Shown in pieces: positions 11,584 through 22,045 of a stretch of DNA of 64,000 nt. The notes below the pieces were generated by a model. The model was not told the origin of the DNA. It ran no database searches and worked only from the letters and a program-made list of their open reading frames with translations. Position 1 is the stretch's first letter. Each line of letters opens with the position of its first letter. The position numbers and the translations under genes were made by a program. The stretch covers positions 71,417,121-71,481,120 of the forward strand of contig NC_030814.1 in assembly GCF_001704415.2 (NCBI RefSeq), given 5' to 3'. Source of the stretch: Capra hircus. Its lineage: Eukaryota; Chordata; Mammalia; Artiodactyla; Bovidae.

Positions 11584-11593
11584 GCTGAGATCT

Positions 11594-11971
11594 TACAAAA
11601 CTTAAACTCCAGTCACTACCCTTTGATTTCCAAGATACTGTTGTCTGTATAACTTTAAAGATTTTATTATTGTTCTTGCATGCAGCCAATCTTTAGCTCA
11701 ATTAACCCACGTATATAACATGGTTTTTATCCATTCCTTCCTGCATCCATGATCTGCAATATCAGATAATTTTCCTTCTCTCTGCAAAGTAGCCTTTAGA
11801 ATTCCTTTAATGTATTATGGTCTCCTGGTGGCATATTTTCTCAGTTTTTTGTGACAGTGTGTTTATTTAACATTTCTCCTTAAAGGATAATGTCTCTGTG
11901 TATAGAATTCCAAGTTGGCACTAATTTTCTTTTAGTACATTGATGCTATTGTTCAGCCATCCAGCTCCATT
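11594..11971. other. unassigned AT-rich interval
   Basis: No gene or family recognised with confidence; old L1/LTR-like texture. It leads into the left arm of the inverted duplication. Confidence 0.4.
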
Positions 11972-12223
11972 TTTGCTGTTGAGGAACCAGATATAGTTGA
12001 ATTCTGTGAATCTGTCAGGTTTTGCTAGAGTATGCTGTGGTAACAAACAGCCCCTGAGTCTCCTTGGTTTGCAACAACAAAGGATTGTTTCTGGCTTTCT
12101 TTCCATGTGCTGCATGAGTTGGCTGCCATTCCTGCCTGAGACATGCTAGTCTCCTAGCAGAGGGAAAAGAACCATGGAAAAATCATGTGATGGTTTGCAA
12201 AGCTTTTGCTGAGAAGTGGTGGT
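11972..12223 (+). repeat. left arm of a ~250 bp inverted duplication
   Basis: Reverse-complement partner of 13423-13674. Shared stretches include GAGTATGCTGTGGTAACAAA and TGCATGAGTTGGCTGC; similarity is about 90% by eye along the whole arm. The arm itself looks like an old LTR fragment, uncertain. Confidence 0.85.
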
Positions 12224-12311
12224 AGATATCACTTATCCACACATGTTATTGGCCAAAGCCTGACAATAGGTTGGAAAAATATTAGCCTCCCATGAAGATT
12301 GGTGGCAAATA

Positions 12312-12896
12312 CAATTGGCCTTCCATATCTAAGGATTTTGCATCTGTGGATTCAACCAATCATGATATTTCAACCAAAAATATTTGAAGAAAAAATCCAG
12401 GAAGTTCCACAAGCCAAAACTCGAATCTGCTTTGTACTCAGCCTGGGTGTTCATTGGAAGGACTGATGCTAAAACTGAAACTCCAATACTTTGGCCACCT
12501 CATGCAAAGAGTTGACTCATTGGAAAAGACCCTGATGCTGGGAGGGATTGGGCTCAGGAGGAGAAGGGGATGACAGAGAATGAGATGGCTGGATGGCATC
12601 ACCGACTCGATGGACATGAGTTTGAGTGAACTCTGGGAGTTGGTGAAGGACAGGGAGGCCTGGTGTGCTGCGATTCATGGGGTTACAAAGAGTCGGACAC
12701 GACTGAACAACTGAACTGAACTGAACTATTTATTTTCATTTACACTGTATTAAGTACTATAAATAATCTAGAGATGATTTAAAGTATATGAGAGGATGTT
12801 TGTACGTTATATGCAAATGCGACACCATTTTACATAAGGGAATTGAGCATCCTAGAACCAATCAATGCCCTGTGGATCCTGAGGGATGACTAATTG
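12312..12896 (+). mobile_element. Tigger/pogo-like DNA element, interrupted
   Basis: Starts CAATTGGCCTTCCATATC after a TA and contains GTGGATTCAACCAATCATG and TATTTGAAGAAAAAATCC. It ends with a diverged inverted copy of the start (CCTGAGGGATGACTAATTG). It is non-autonomous, with no transposase frame. A BovB fragment occupies 12441-12726. The family name is from recognition of the termini. Confidence 0.65.
12441..12726 (+). mobile_element. BovB LINE 3' fragment inside Tigger-like element
   Basis: The last ~285 bp of BovB (GCCTGGGTGTTCATTGG to the CTGAA tail), sense. The Tigger-like sequence continues on both sides; no target duplication is evident. Confidence 0.9.
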
Positions 12897-12956
12897 GGAA
12901 CAACAGTGCTATTATCACACTGTGGCTCCTTTGAAGAGTTCTGTGGCACCTAGGTG

Positions 12957-14026
12957 TGTTGTTGTTGTTGTTTTTCAGCCAGTAACTCATGTCTCAGCCA
13001 TGACTCTTTGTGACCCCATGGACTGCAACACACCAGGCTTCCCTGTCCTTCACTGTCTCCTAGAGTTTGCTCAAATTCATGTCCGTTGAGTCAGTAGTGC
13101 CATCCAACCATCTCATCCTCTGTCACCTGCTTCTCCTCCTGCCCTCCATTTTCCCAGCATCAGAATCTTTTATAGTTGAGTTGGCTCTTGGCATCAGGTG
13201 GCCAAAGTATTGGACCTTCAGCTTCAGCATCAGTCCTTCCAATGAAAATTCAGGGTTGATTTCCTTTATGATTGACTGGTTTGATTTCCTTACAGTCCAA
13301 GGGACTCTCAAGAGTCTTCTCCAACACCACATTTTAACTCGTAAGTTCTTCAGCAGTCAGCCTTCTTTATGGTTTGTAAAGCTTTTGCTGCAGACAGTGA
13401 CTGCAGCCATGAAATTAAAAGACCGCTACTTCTCCGTAAAAGTTTTACAAACCATCACATGATTTTGCCACGGTTCTTTTTCCCTCCGCTAGGAGATTAG
13501 CATGTCTCAGGCAGGAGCTGCAGCCAACTCATGCAGCACATGAAAAGAAAGCTAGAAATAAACCTTTGTTGTTAGAAACCAGAGATATTCAGGGGCTGTT
13601 TGTTACCACAGCATACTCTAGCAAAACCTGACTGATTCACAGAATTCAACTATATCTGGCTCCTCAACAGCAAATATGAAAACTCTCACATCTGTACATG
13701 ACTACTGGAAAAACCATAGCTTTGACTATACAGACCTTGGTCAACAAAGTGATGTCTCTACTTTTTAGTACGCTGTCTAGATTTGTCATAGCTTTTCTTC
13801 CAAGAAGCAAGTGTCTTCATTTCATGACTGAAGTCACCATCTACAGTGATTTTGGAGTCCAAGAAAATAAAATCTGCCACTGTTTCCATGTTTTTCTGCA
13901 TCTATTTGCCAGGAAGTGGTGGGACCAGATACCATGATCTTAGTTTTTTTAATGTCGAATTTCAAGCCAGTTTTTTCACTCTCCTCTTCCACCTTCATCA
14001 AGAGGTTCTTTAGTTCCTCTTCACTA
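12957..14026 (-). mobile_element. older BovB LINE fragment, interrupted
   Basis: Antisense BovB more diverged than its neighbours, with a GTT-rich (CAA-tail) 3' end at about 12957. It runs to the RT region at 14026 (TTCCTCTTCACTA). It is split at 13371 by ~309 bp of foreign sequence, after which the BovB resumes at 13680 (ACTCTCACATCTGTACATG). Only short remnants of the frame survive. Confidence 0.85.
13371..13679. repeat. composite insertion with hairpin, BovB chip and inverted-duplication arm
   Basis: Three pieces interrupt the old BovB: GGTTTGTAAAGCTTTTGCTG (13371-13390), a ~35 bp sense BovB chip (about 13391-13423, GTGACTGCAGCCATGAAATT), and the reverse complement of 11972-12223 (13423-13674). 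The first piece and the start of the third are themselves inverted copies, giving a short stem with the BovB chip as its loop. Confidence 0.8.
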
Positions 14027-15501
14027 GGGTACGCCCAGGAAAATATAAATTATGTCAGTTTTTTCAAACAAAAGGGATATAATATACAAGATGAGTTGTT
14101 TACACATATTTTTGAAGGCAGCAAGAGCAAAAGAGGATGTTGAGTTTACCCAGATATTAGTAATTACAGGAAGCAGCTGCCATCCCTTGGCCTAGAAGGA
14201 TAAAAGGGAAGAGGCAGGGTAGCAGGACCTAGGGGCTTGAAGAAGGACCTGCAGCTGTGCTGGGTCGACCATAGGAAGGGCCCTGCGGGCTAGCGCTATT
14301 ACCTGGGAGGGGGATTTGTATGACTTGTGCTGGAAGAATTGAAAGGAGCTGGAGGCTCCTAAAGTGAAGCGGGCAGGAAGGAATCCCCTTCTCCTACATG
14401 TTAATCTTCTTTTAGTGCCTCCCATTGGCAGAACTGAATAGAAAGTCAGCTGGCAAGGGGGCCTGGGAAATATGGCTTTCAAACCCTCGCCCCTAACATC
14501 GCAGAGCTTGTTATGAAAGGGTGGGTTAAGACCTGAGAGACAAGAAGTAAATAACCAGCATTATTACCTATTTTCCTTTGGATGTGTTTACCATTTTTCT
14601 CTTTGAGATTCTACAGTTTCACTATGATGGATCAAGGCATGGATTTCTTTTTATTTATTCTGGTGGGATCCATTTGAGTTCTCAAATCTGTAGATTAATA
14701 TCTTCTATCCATTCTGGAATATTCTCCACTCATCTTTTGAATATCGTCTCTGTTCTGGTCTCTCTTTCTTCTTTCCTTCTGGAACTGCAATTAGAAATAT
14801 GTCAGATCTTATTATAACTTTCTTAGCTTCTGTATTTTCCATCCTTTTCTCTTTCCATACTTCTTTCTGGTTCATGTCTTCTGACCAACCTTCCTGTTCA
14901 GAAATACATTCTTCAGTCATGTCAAATCTGCTGTTAAACCATCCATTCAGTTTATAATTTGAACTTTGAGTTTTTATTTATTCTGTTTTTGCATACCCAT
15001 ATGCTATATAATTTTATAGAGTTCCTAGTTCCTTGCTGAAATTTCCAATTTTAGTATTTAATTTCTTAAACACAGTAAATGTAATTTGTTTTATAGTCTG
15101 GAGTTCCTCCAGCTCTGTTTCTATTAATTATTATTTCCAAAGGGTTTTGCTCAAGGAATCTTACTTCCTCCTGTGTCTGGTTATTTTTGCATGTTGAATA
15201 TTGTGTTTGTGAAATTATTTTAGAGAATAATTTGATATGAGGTGATTTTGTCATTCACCAAGGAGAATTTTCTGTTGCTCTTGCCAGGTGCCTGGAGGGA
15301 TTAGCAAACTGAGATCATGTTAGTTCATACTTAGGGCATGATGTTTTCTGGGGCACCTGAATGACTCAGAGCTTGACTACCATTCAGGGAAGGGCAGTTT
15401 TGCTTTCAGTTCATTTTTACTTCTGGGGTGCAGTTCTTTGGGGCCAAGCCCAATGTTGATCTGGTTTGTCAGTCCACCACCCTTGGTGGGCCCCTGACTG
15501 C
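14027..15501. other. unassigned interval
   Basis: AT-rich, mostly without recognisable repeats. 14560-15250 has old L1-like texture. No gene is supported. Confidence 0.35.
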
Positions 15502-15530
15502 TTTATTTATTTATTTATTTATTTATTTTA
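15502..15530. repeat. (TTTA)n tract
   Basis: Seven TTTA units. They form the A-tail side of the antisense CHR SINE that follows. Confidence 0.8.
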
Positions 15531-16122
15531 TATGCTGGGTTCTCTTTGCAGTGCAGTCTTTTCTCTAGTCTCAGTGAGCAGCAGAGCTACTCTCTAATTG
15601 TGGTGAATGGGCTTCTCAAAGCAGTGGCTCCTTTTGTTGCAGAGTATGGGCTCTAGGGCCAGAGAAGGCAATGATACCCCACTCCAGTACTCTTGCCTGG
15701 AAAATCCCATGGATGGAGGAGCCTGGTAGGCTTCAGTCCATGGGGTCGCTAAGAGTCGGGCACGACTAAGCCTCTTCACTTTCACTTTTCACTTTCATGC
15801 ATTGGAGAAGGAAATGGCAACCCACTCCAGTGTTCTTGCCTGAGAATCCCAGGGACAGAGGAGCCTGGTGGGCTATCGTCTATGGGGTCGCACAGAGTCA
15901 GACACGACTGAAGTGACTTAGCAGCAGCAGCAGCAGCAGCATGGACTCTAGAGCACGCAGGCTTCAGTAATTGTGGCTTGCCAACTCTAGAGCACAGGCT
16001 CAATAGTTGTGATGCGTGGGCTTAATTACTCCAAAGCATGTGGGATCTTCCTGGACCAGGGATCGAACACTTGTCTCCCTTGACAGTCCAATTCTTTACC
16101 ACTGGGCCACCAGGGAAGCCCC
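15531..16122 (-). mobile_element. CHR SINE, split by Bov-A2
   Basis: Antisense tRNA-Glu-related CHR family. The tRNA-like head is at the right end (CCACTGGGCCACCAGGGAAG near 16100-16120) and the GTGCTCTAGAGC-type body lies on both sides of a Bov-A2 inserted at 15657-15940. Confidence 0.8.
15646..15951 (+). mobile_element. Bov-A2 SINE with target duplication
   Basis: Dimeric Bov-A2 in sense: two BovB-tail-derived units separated by the CTTTCACTTTTCACTTTC linker near 15780, ending in an AGC-repeat tail (15920-15940). Flanks ATGGGCTCTAG (15646-15656) and ATGGACTCTAG (15941-15951) are the target duplication with one mismatch. The SINE body is 15657-15940. Confidence 0.92.
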
Positions 16123-16326
16123 CTGTCTCTGATTTTTGTCTCCAGCCATGCAAGGCCACTAGAAGTGAGCTTGGTCTCTCAGCCACTTCTATGCACTTGG
16201 CAAAAGCTTCTGAGGAGAACCATAGCATCAAGTATCAGGATCACCTCTTTGGAATCCTATCCTCTGCAGGACCTTGGCACAGCAGTTCCTCACTATCTTG
16301 TTAGCTCCTTGATGCTTTTAAGAGAG

Positions 16327-16352
16327 AGAGTGTGTGTGTATGTGTGTGTGTG
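16327..16352. repeat. (GT)n microsatellite
   Basis: Imperfect GT repeat (one TATG interruption). Confidence 0.85.
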
Positions 16353-16365
16353 AATTCCATGGCTG

Positions 16366-16485
16366 TTTAGTGTTAGGATTCCAGGCTTTCACTGCCTGGG
16401 GCTGGGGATCTATCCCTGGTCAGGGAACTAAGATCCTCCAAGCCATACTGTGCTTCCCCACCCCCGCCAAAAAAAGGTGTGTGTG
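16366..16485 (+). mobile_element. CHR SINE fragment
   Basis: tRNA-like head order is visible: TTTCACTGCCTGGGGC, ATCCCTGGTCAGGGAACTAA, then CCTCCAAGC and an A-rich tail with C interruptions. Confidence 0.65.
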
Positions 16486-16605
16486 TGAATTTTATGAACA
16501 TTTGACCAGCTCTTTTAGCTGTCTTCAGCAGGAGGTCGTGTTCGAAATATCTAGACTGCCTTTACTGTAAGAAATGTCCTTTATTTGTCCTTCTAAATGT
16601 TTACT

Positions 16606-16840
16606 TCTTTTTTTGCCTTGCTGCAAGACTTGCAGGAAATGGCAACCCACTCCAGTGTTCTTGCCTGGAGAATCCCAGGGACCAGGGAGCCTGGTGGGCT
16701 GCCGTCTATGGGGTCGCACAGAGTTGGACACGACTGAAGCGACTTAGCAGCAGCAGCAGCAGTCTTCCAACCAGGGATAGAACCCCACCCCAGCAGCAAA
16801 AGTGCTGAGTCCTAACTACTGGCCTGCCAGGAAATTCCCC
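16606..16840 (-). mobile_element. CHR SINE, split by Bov-A
   Basis: Antisense head at the right end (ACTACTGGCCTGCCAGGAAA). Interrupted by the Bov-A at 16636-16762. Confidence 0.65.
16636..16762 (+). mobile_element. Bov-A SINE monomer with AGC tail
   Basis: A single Bov-A unit (GGAAATGGCAACCCACTCC to GACTGAAGCGACTTAG) followed by AGC repeats. Inserted into a CHR SINE. Confidence 0.88.
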
Positions 16841-17685
16841 TGGTTGCCTTTTAGACTATTAAACTTCCATTGTGGAGGATACATCAGAGAGTACAAGAAT
16901 GGTTTTGGGAAGGCCAGTGGAAGGCTATATGGAAGATGCTGTAAGCTTCAATAGGATATTAGAAGTAGAGCTGGAAAGAGGACAGATTTTGAGAGCTACT
17001 CTGGATGTTGACATGATGGACTTCGTTTTTTATTGTGTTTGGCATGAGTGACTGAATGGGTAATAGATTCCCAGTCTCAGAGATAGTTGTCTGAGAGGAA
17101 GACCAATTTGGGAACAGAAGATCAGCAGTTTGGTTTTGGGTATATATATTTGATGAGGCTTTGGACTGTCCAAGAGAGAGAGTGTTCCATGGGCAACTGC
17201 ATATTTGGGTCTGGAGTTTAGGCAGTGATATATAAAATTGCGAGTCTTCAACAGAAAGACTTTGACCTTTGACCCTGTGGTTTTCTTGAATGGAAATATT
17301 TTAACTATAATTTTTGCCAACACTGATGATTTTTTCTTGGATTGATAAAGCATTTTTTGAACATATTGCATTAAAGCAAATAATTTTGCTGAAAAAGTTT
17401 AAATACAGCACAGTTTCTTATTTTTTGCATTTAAAGTTTATTTTGCAAAAAATTATTTTCTTTATCACTGCTTTTCAATTTAACTTTATTTAATCTAACT
17501 TTAAAATCAGTTTCTCCATGAGTCAGTTTGCATTTCCTCTTGCAACTGTTATTTCTGTGAAGTCCAGTCTTCTGGATCAGGTTTTGCAGATCTAAGTTAT
17601 GTCAAGAAGATTTGACTTTTTCAACCTTTTAAAGCCAAACATTTTGCCAGTGCAGGTTCAGCTGCTGTCAGTTTTATTTGGTGGT
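16841..17685. other. unassigned interval
   Basis: AT-rich sequence with no recognisable gene or repeat family. The 113-codon frame on the minus strand has no domain. Confidence 0.4.
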
Positions 17686-17921
17686 ATTCAGTGGAAGGGG
17701 CTTTCCTGGTAGTTCAGTCAATAAAGAATCTGCCTGCAATGCAGGAGACCTGGCTTCAATCCCTGGGTTGGGAAGATCCCTAAGAGAGGGCATGGCAACC
17801 CACTCCAGTATTCTTGCCTGGAGAATCCCCATGGACAGAGGAGCTTGGCGGGCTACAGTCCCTGGGGTCCCAAAGAGTCGGACACGACTGATGGACTTAG
17901 CACAGCACAGCATTCAGTGGA
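17686..17921 (+). mobile_element. Bov-tA2 SINE with perfect target duplication
   Basis: SINE body 17696-17911, with tRNA-Glu head and BovB-like tail. ATTCAGTGGA is repeated exactly at 17686-17695 and 17912-17921. Confidence 0.96.
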
Positions 17922-18299
17922 CGAGTGACAGTTTGTCTCTGTTTCTTAGGGAATCCAGGAGAAATTTTTGAGCAGTTACGTGATCAAGACAAATGGAGAG
18001 CAAGAGAACAGAATAGTTGAGGTATATCGGGACATGGGGAGAGAGGGAAAGAAAACAGGAGAAAGGACAGAGTGGGGGCAGAAACAGACGGGGAGGGAGA
18101 GATGGAGGATGGCGGGGCAGGGAGAGGATGCAGGGTACAACAGATCAGAATACCTTGGGGTTTAAACAGGAAAGGGCAAAAATGCCCTCCTGTCACCCTC
18201 TGCATATTACTGAAGTTCTGAGGTTCAGATCCTCTGGAGAGAGAACTGGGTTCAAAGTCAAGGCTGGTGGGACTACCAGATGTGAAAGCAGGTCCAGGA

Positions 18300-18620
18300 T
18301 GATGAGGAGCCGGCAAGACCCGCAGAGAGAGAGACGGAAAGCTGGCGCGGACCCCACCTGTCCACTGGGTTCAGCGAAGAGCAGGTCCCGCCCCGGTCTG
18401 GCTGCATCCAGGTGCGCATGCGCTGCCCTGCCCGCCAGAGCAGCGGGTTGGGAAGGTGCGGTGATCGTGGAGAGGCTCAGAGATAGGGAGCCCCGCTCAG
18501 CTGACCTGATGGAAAGACGTGGGGCGGGGAGTGCTTTGTTGTGCTGCAGGGAGAGGCCCCTGGGAGGACGGGGTCTGCCTGTTCCTCCTCAACTCCAGAG
18601 GCTTCGGATCTCCTGACTGT
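18300..18620. promoter_or_regulatory. CpG-dense, promoter-like block
   Basis: About 19 CpG in ~320 bp, far above the flanks and not part of a recognised repeat. It holds a perfect NRF-1-type palindrome TGCGCATGCGC (18413-18423), a GC box on the minus strand (CCCGCCCC, 18387-18394) and a plus-strand GC box GGGGCGGGGA (18521-18530). A CATAAA motif lies downstream near 18739 and an ATG at 18814 is followed immediately by GGTTAGT, a possible splice donor. The transcript and its direction are unknown. Confidence 0.45.
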
Positions 18621-20734
18621 TCCTGAGCCCAGCCTGAGGGTCAGCCTGCAGAGGCTGGACTGAAGCAAGGAAGCAGGAGCTCCCGCCTCTGGGATTCTCC
18701 CAGCTCTTTGATCCAGGCTGGTGGCGCGGGTCTGCGTGCATAAAGCCGAGCTGTCCTCACCAGGCCCCTAGGTGCTGCTGCCCTGCCCTGAGCCACCTGG
18801 GACACTCCCCACGATGGTTAGTTCTTCATCTGGTGCTCTCAGTTCCATAGCCCATAATCTGCAAGATGACCAGGTCTAGCGAATAAAAACACAGCACTCC
18901 TAGGCAAATTGGAAATTCAGGTTAACAGTGAGTTACCTGTTATACCACTTTTTAATATGAAAAAAATAATTTGTTACTCTGAAACATTGAAATTTAACTG
19001 GGGGTTTCAGTGTTTTGTCTGGCAACCTTACCCCTGCCCCAGCTCTCCTCTCCTTTCCATCCTCACCCCTGACTCAAGCCCACCTGAACTACTGTAGCCC
19101 CCTCCAATCCTCTGCAGCTGCTTCTACTCCTGCCCCTCCCTGGGCCTTGTTCCACACCAGTCTCCAGCTTAGGAGGCCAACACACATCTCTGATCTTGCC
19201 ACCTAAAATTCTGACCCAGAGACTGCAAACTCAAGACTTATAAACAGGTTTGGTGGTGGCAGTGGTGGTGTTTTCCATCAGAACATTTCACTATAAAGAC
19301 TGGATTTCTGGCTTCTTTTTTTAAAAGGTGGCTACAGCAGCCTGAGCCCAGATTTCAAACTCTGGCTCCATCACAGGGAGCTAAGAGTGCCTTTCCCTTT
19401 TAGCAAGGCCCTAGTCTGCACTTCCCCTGAGTCTTCTGGGCCAGATTCGTCTCCTTAACCTGCCCTTGTTCCACCTGAGCTTTTGACCCCTGGCCTGCTA
19501 AGCTCAGATACCCCAGCTTGACATTCAAGACTTTTCCAACTCAGGGGACATGTCCTCCATCCCACCTTCTTTCTCTGTCCATTCCTTTTCTTACCTTCTT
19601 CTCCCCGTGGAACACTGGATGGCTCCTTAGCGTGTCCTATGATTCTGGCCACACTGTGCCTGCATCTCTCTGCCTAACAGGTGGTCCTCCTTCCTGTGGT
19701 CATATCCTGCTCATTCATCCAGGCCCAGGCCACAAGGACAGCCTCCCTGAGACTCTGTCATCTCCGCTTTGAAGGGTGCTCTCTGCTTTTCTCCTCTGGC
19801 CATCTTCATTACAAGCTTCTTTCTCAACACACACACACACACACCCATAGTTGAGCATCCACTCTGTAGATGTCAGGGAAACAAAAGAAAAATGACCTTC
19901 GAGAGCTCCCAGGTGAGTGTGGTAGAGCTCACGGGCAGGGCTGAAAACAGATTCTCCTACAGATGAAACATTCAGCTGCCTCTAACTTGAAAGAGGACTT
20001 TCCCAGCCTGAAGGAACAACAAGGAAACTCAGAAAACTAAGTCTAAGGGGGTGGCCCATCTGGAGCCCTTCGGAGCACCTTCCTATGAAAGTGGGGAGGT
20101 GCTGGAAGGGAGTGGAGCCAGATGTGAACTCAAAAACCAAGCTCAAGATTTGACTCTAGCATAGGTAATTGAAGACCAACGAGCTTTTAAAGCCAAGAAA
20201 TTGGGTAATGAGTTACAAGAGTTATTAGAATATGAAACCCATGAGGGGCAGGGATTCTGGTCTGTTTCACTTTTCGGAAGGCTGGTAATTGCTGAATAAA
20301 TAATATAATGCATGAATGAGTGAATGAATGGATGTGTTGCACTAAGGTTATTCCGGCAGCACTGACAGGAGTGGGCAGGGCCTGGAAGAGAAGTCAGGAG
20401 GTGTGGGAATACAGGGTCCCAGGTGAGGGTCTGCATAGAGAGGGGGGACTGAGTGGAGGGCTGGTGAGACCACCTCTAAAGTGACTTAACCCTTTACTCT
20501 GATGGTTGGGCCCTCACATTTGCAGTAACTCTGCATGGTGTCTGGCCCAGAGTGGCTGCTCAAGAACCATTTGCTGAACTTTCAACAAAAGAATCTTCTA
20601 GGTCCACCCAAAGATGGGACCACCTGCCCTTCAATCCAGCAGTATTGTGGCTGGGCTGGAATTTCCTCCTCCAGAAACTGGTCATTCTTACAGTGTTTCT
20701 TCCCAGTTTACTTAGAGCATTTGCAGACATTGCC
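18621..20734. other. mostly single-copy interval
   Basis: No gene is recognised. It contains a (CA)n tract at about 19828-19846, an L2-like stretch around 19690-19760 (CAGGCCCAGGCCACAAGGAC, weak) and a GAATGAGTGAATGAATGG tract near 20312. Open frames here are short and lack domains. Confidence 0.4.
19828..19846. repeat. (CA)n microsatellite
   Basis: Uninterrupted CA repeat. Confidence 0.9.
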
Positions 20735-20890
20735 TCATTTGATCCTTATCACAATCCTGAGAAGTAGGAGCCATTAGCTCCATTTCACAGTTGCAGAGAC
20801 AGAGGCCAAGAGAGGTTGTGTGACTTCACCAGGGTAAAACGTGGGAGAGATGGAATTCAGTCCCAGGTCTGCCAGTGTTCACATCCAGGC
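20735..20890 (-). repeat. MIR SINE
   Basis: Antisense MIR: CTCATTTGATCCTTATCACA, then CCATTTCACAGTTGCAGAGA and AGAGAGGTTGTGTGACTTC, ending in the CAGTCCCAGGTCTG part. Confidence 0.85.
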
Positions 20891-20950
20891 TTCTTTCATC
20901 ATTTAGGTAGAAAGATGTGAGTAGCAAATGTGAAAAGGCACAAGACAGCT

Positions 20951-21188
20951 TGTGGATTCAGTGCTAGGCTTAACTTGCTCAGTTACGTCCGACTCTTTGC
21001 AACCCTATGGACTGTAGCCCGCCAGGCTCTTCTGTCCATTGATTCTCCAGGCAAGAATACTGGAGTGGGGTGCCACTGCCTTCTCCAGGGGATCTTCCTG
21101 ACCCAGGGGGTGAACCCAAGTCTCCTGCACTGCATGCAAATTCTTTGCTGGCTGAGCCACCAGGAAAGCCCCTGTGGATTCAGTGCTA
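20951..21188 (-). mobile_element. Bov-tA2 SINE with perfect target duplication
   Basis: SINE body 20967-21172, antisense (tRNA head at the right: GAGCCACCAGGAAAGCCCC). TGTGGATTCAGTGCTA is repeated exactly at 20951-20966 and 21173-21188, a 16 bp duplication, indicating a fairly recent insertion. Confidence 0.97.
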
Positions 21189-21204
21189 AGTGGGTATTAA
21201 CAGT

Positions 21205-21375
21205 CACAGTTTGTGTTCACTGGACGCTTCCTGTGTGCCTGGTACTGCTCCAAGCAGGTGACACATGTCGCTCATTTATTCCTCAGACGCTCTTTGAATT
21301 GGGTCTGTCATTCTCCCCATATTACAGATGTGGCAAAGTATAAGAGGCAGAGAAGGGCTCACACTGCCAGGAAAG
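21205..21375 (-). repeat. MIR SINE
   Basis: Antisense MIR: CCTGTGTGCCTGGTACTGC, then CATATTACAGATGTGGCAAA. Diverged. Confidence 0.75.
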
Positions 21376-21836
21376 GCCTTAGGAAGAGGTAAGCCTGTGG
21401 GTGGGGGAGGAGGAAGGCATCCTTGGAGGGAGGCCTGGCTTGAGTAAAGGTGTGGAGGATTGGGCAGAAGAGGGTGGACTTCTATCAGAAGAGGGGGGCA
21501 GGCTGAGGGACCATGTTATCATGCTCCTGGTCTGTCTGCTCTCCAGAAGGAAGCAGACCTGGCTGATGGAGGTCTGGCCACAGTAGGTCCAAGGACAGGG
21601 ACCGGGGTGATGGACATGCCCTCCACAGTGATGAGCAGGACGCAGGAGAGGTAGAGATGGCTGCTGGTCAGGATCCTACAGACCCAGTCCTGATGAGAGA
21701 TGTTGAAATAGTAGACACTGAGAGAGAGGGAAAATGCTTTCCCAAGGAAGGATGGAGGGGATAGGTCAGCAGCCACCTCTGAGTGTCACATTCAGTTTTA
21801 GGTGGCACATTTTTCGATGCCTGTAGACCAAACACT
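21376..21836. other. unassigned interval
   Basis: G-rich single-copy sequence; no gene or repeat recognised. Confidence 0.4.
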
Positions 21837-22045
21837 GGCCTTCCCTGGTGGTGCAGTGGTAAAGAACCCGCCTGCCACTGCAGGAGACACAGTTTCAATC
21901 CCCAGGTCAGGAAGATTCCCTAGAGAAGGAAATAGCAACCCACTCCAGGATTCTTGCCTGGGAAATCCCATGGACAGAAGAGCCTCACGGGCTACAGTCC
22001 ATGGGGTCGCAAAAGTGTTAGACATGACTTAGCAACTACAGACAG
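21837..22045 (+). mobile_element. Bov-tA2 SINE
   Basis: tRNA head (CCTTCCCTGGTGGTGCAGTG) and BovB-like tail ending GACATGACTTAGCAACTAC. No clear target duplication. Confidence 0.92.

Larger units (their letters stand above)
7521..11593 (-). mobile_element. full-length BovB LINE with target duplications
   Basis: Antisense BovB with both ends present. Its 3' tail (CAGTT repeats on the plus strand) begins at 7531 and its 5' end is at about 11583. The flanks GCTAAGATCT (7521-7530) and GCTGAGATCT (11584-11593) form a 10 bp target duplication with one mismatch. In element order it has a CpG-rich 5' UTR with repeats (11583-11284), a leader, an APE-type endonuclease (10915-10235), an RT (9075-7915) and the C-terminal region. 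The coding frame is broken by stops, frameshifts and a later BovB insertion at about 9609-10067. Without that insert the element is about 3.6 kb. It is the only copy here with an intact 5' end. Confidence 0.92.
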
